Below are positions 63,095 through 64,000 of a stretch of 64,000 bases of DNA, piece by piece. Source of the stretch: Bacillus chungangensis (GTDB lineage: Bacteria; Bacillota; Bacilli; Bacillales; Bacillaceae_C); assembly GCF_030812995.1 (NCBI RefSeq), contig NZ_JAUSTT010000024.1:1-64000 (forward strand), given 5' to 3'. Position 1 is the stretch's first letter. The number at the start of each line of letters is the position of its first letter. The notes under the pieces were generated by a model that ran no database searches, had not been told where the DNA came from, and worked only from the letters and a program-made list of their open reading frames with translations. A program made the position numbers and the translations under genes.

Positions 63095-64000
<906 letters not shown>

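Overview
The window is a low-GC Firmicute chromosome segment, most likely from an endospore-forming, facultatively anaerobic member of the Bacillaceae. The gene order eno - secG - carboxylesterase - rnr - smpB - ssrA at the right end is the Bacillus order. Strong AGGAGG-type ribosome sites, sigma-A, sigma-B and sigma-54 promoters, a BclA-like collagen spore-surface protein and anaerobic enzymes (class III ribonucleotide reductase, AdhE) point the same way. Species cannot be named from the sequence.

Layout. 0-4.2 kb: a CdaR-type regulator and a two-subunit glycolate oxidase (glcD, glcF). 4.2-7.6 kb: a tandem duplication of a RodA/FtsW-type gene; the second unit begins with a fossil of the glcF 3' end, and its copy of the thioredoxin-like gene has been lost. 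7.7-10.6 kb: topB and an HXXEE membrane protein. 11-22.6 kb: a spore-surface glycan locus on the minus strand with nucleotide-sugar epimerases/dehydratase, a DUF1796 protein, two glycosyltransferases, an unusual protein with five 49-residue repeats, and an 834-residue collagen-like glycoprotein candidate. 23-28 kb: carbonic anhydrase, a YIEGIA pair, and a MarR regulator with an MFS exporter. 28-35.5 kb: the acoABCL acetoin dehydrogenase operon with its activator acoR; a near-perfect sigma-54 promoter and a candidate activator site precede acoA. 35.8-42.4 kb: nrdDG with two NrdR boxes, lysoplasmalogenase, adhE.

42.5-47.8 kb holds an uncharacterised PTS operon (GntR regulator, ascorbate-class IIA/IIB/IIC, phosphotriesterase-like lactonase, KDPG-type aldolase, creatininase family). 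48.2-53.9 kb holds a mannose-class PTS operon combined with murQ and a MurR-like regulator, apparently for N-acetylmuramic acid or a related sugar; its serine-hydrolase gene is broken. 54-57.7 kb: a TauE/SafE permease, a TIR-like gene, a dead phage integrase abutting the 3' end of ssrA (tmRNA), and a 131-bp tandem array behind the ssrA promoter. 57.7-64 kb: smpB, rnr, est, secG, a fluoride riboswitch with two crcB genes, and the 3' part of eno.

The main structure outside genes is a family of hairpin-rich repeats, about 140-345 bp long, with five near-complete copies and several fragments. Copies lie in operon leaders, inside one gene and across one stop codon. One inverted copy keeps its stem through a compensatory base change. 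Their modular make-up and lack of coding capacity suggest a non-autonomous mobile element, possibly of the single-strand-hairpin (IS200/IS605-like) type. All functional calls come from reading motifs; no database search was run.
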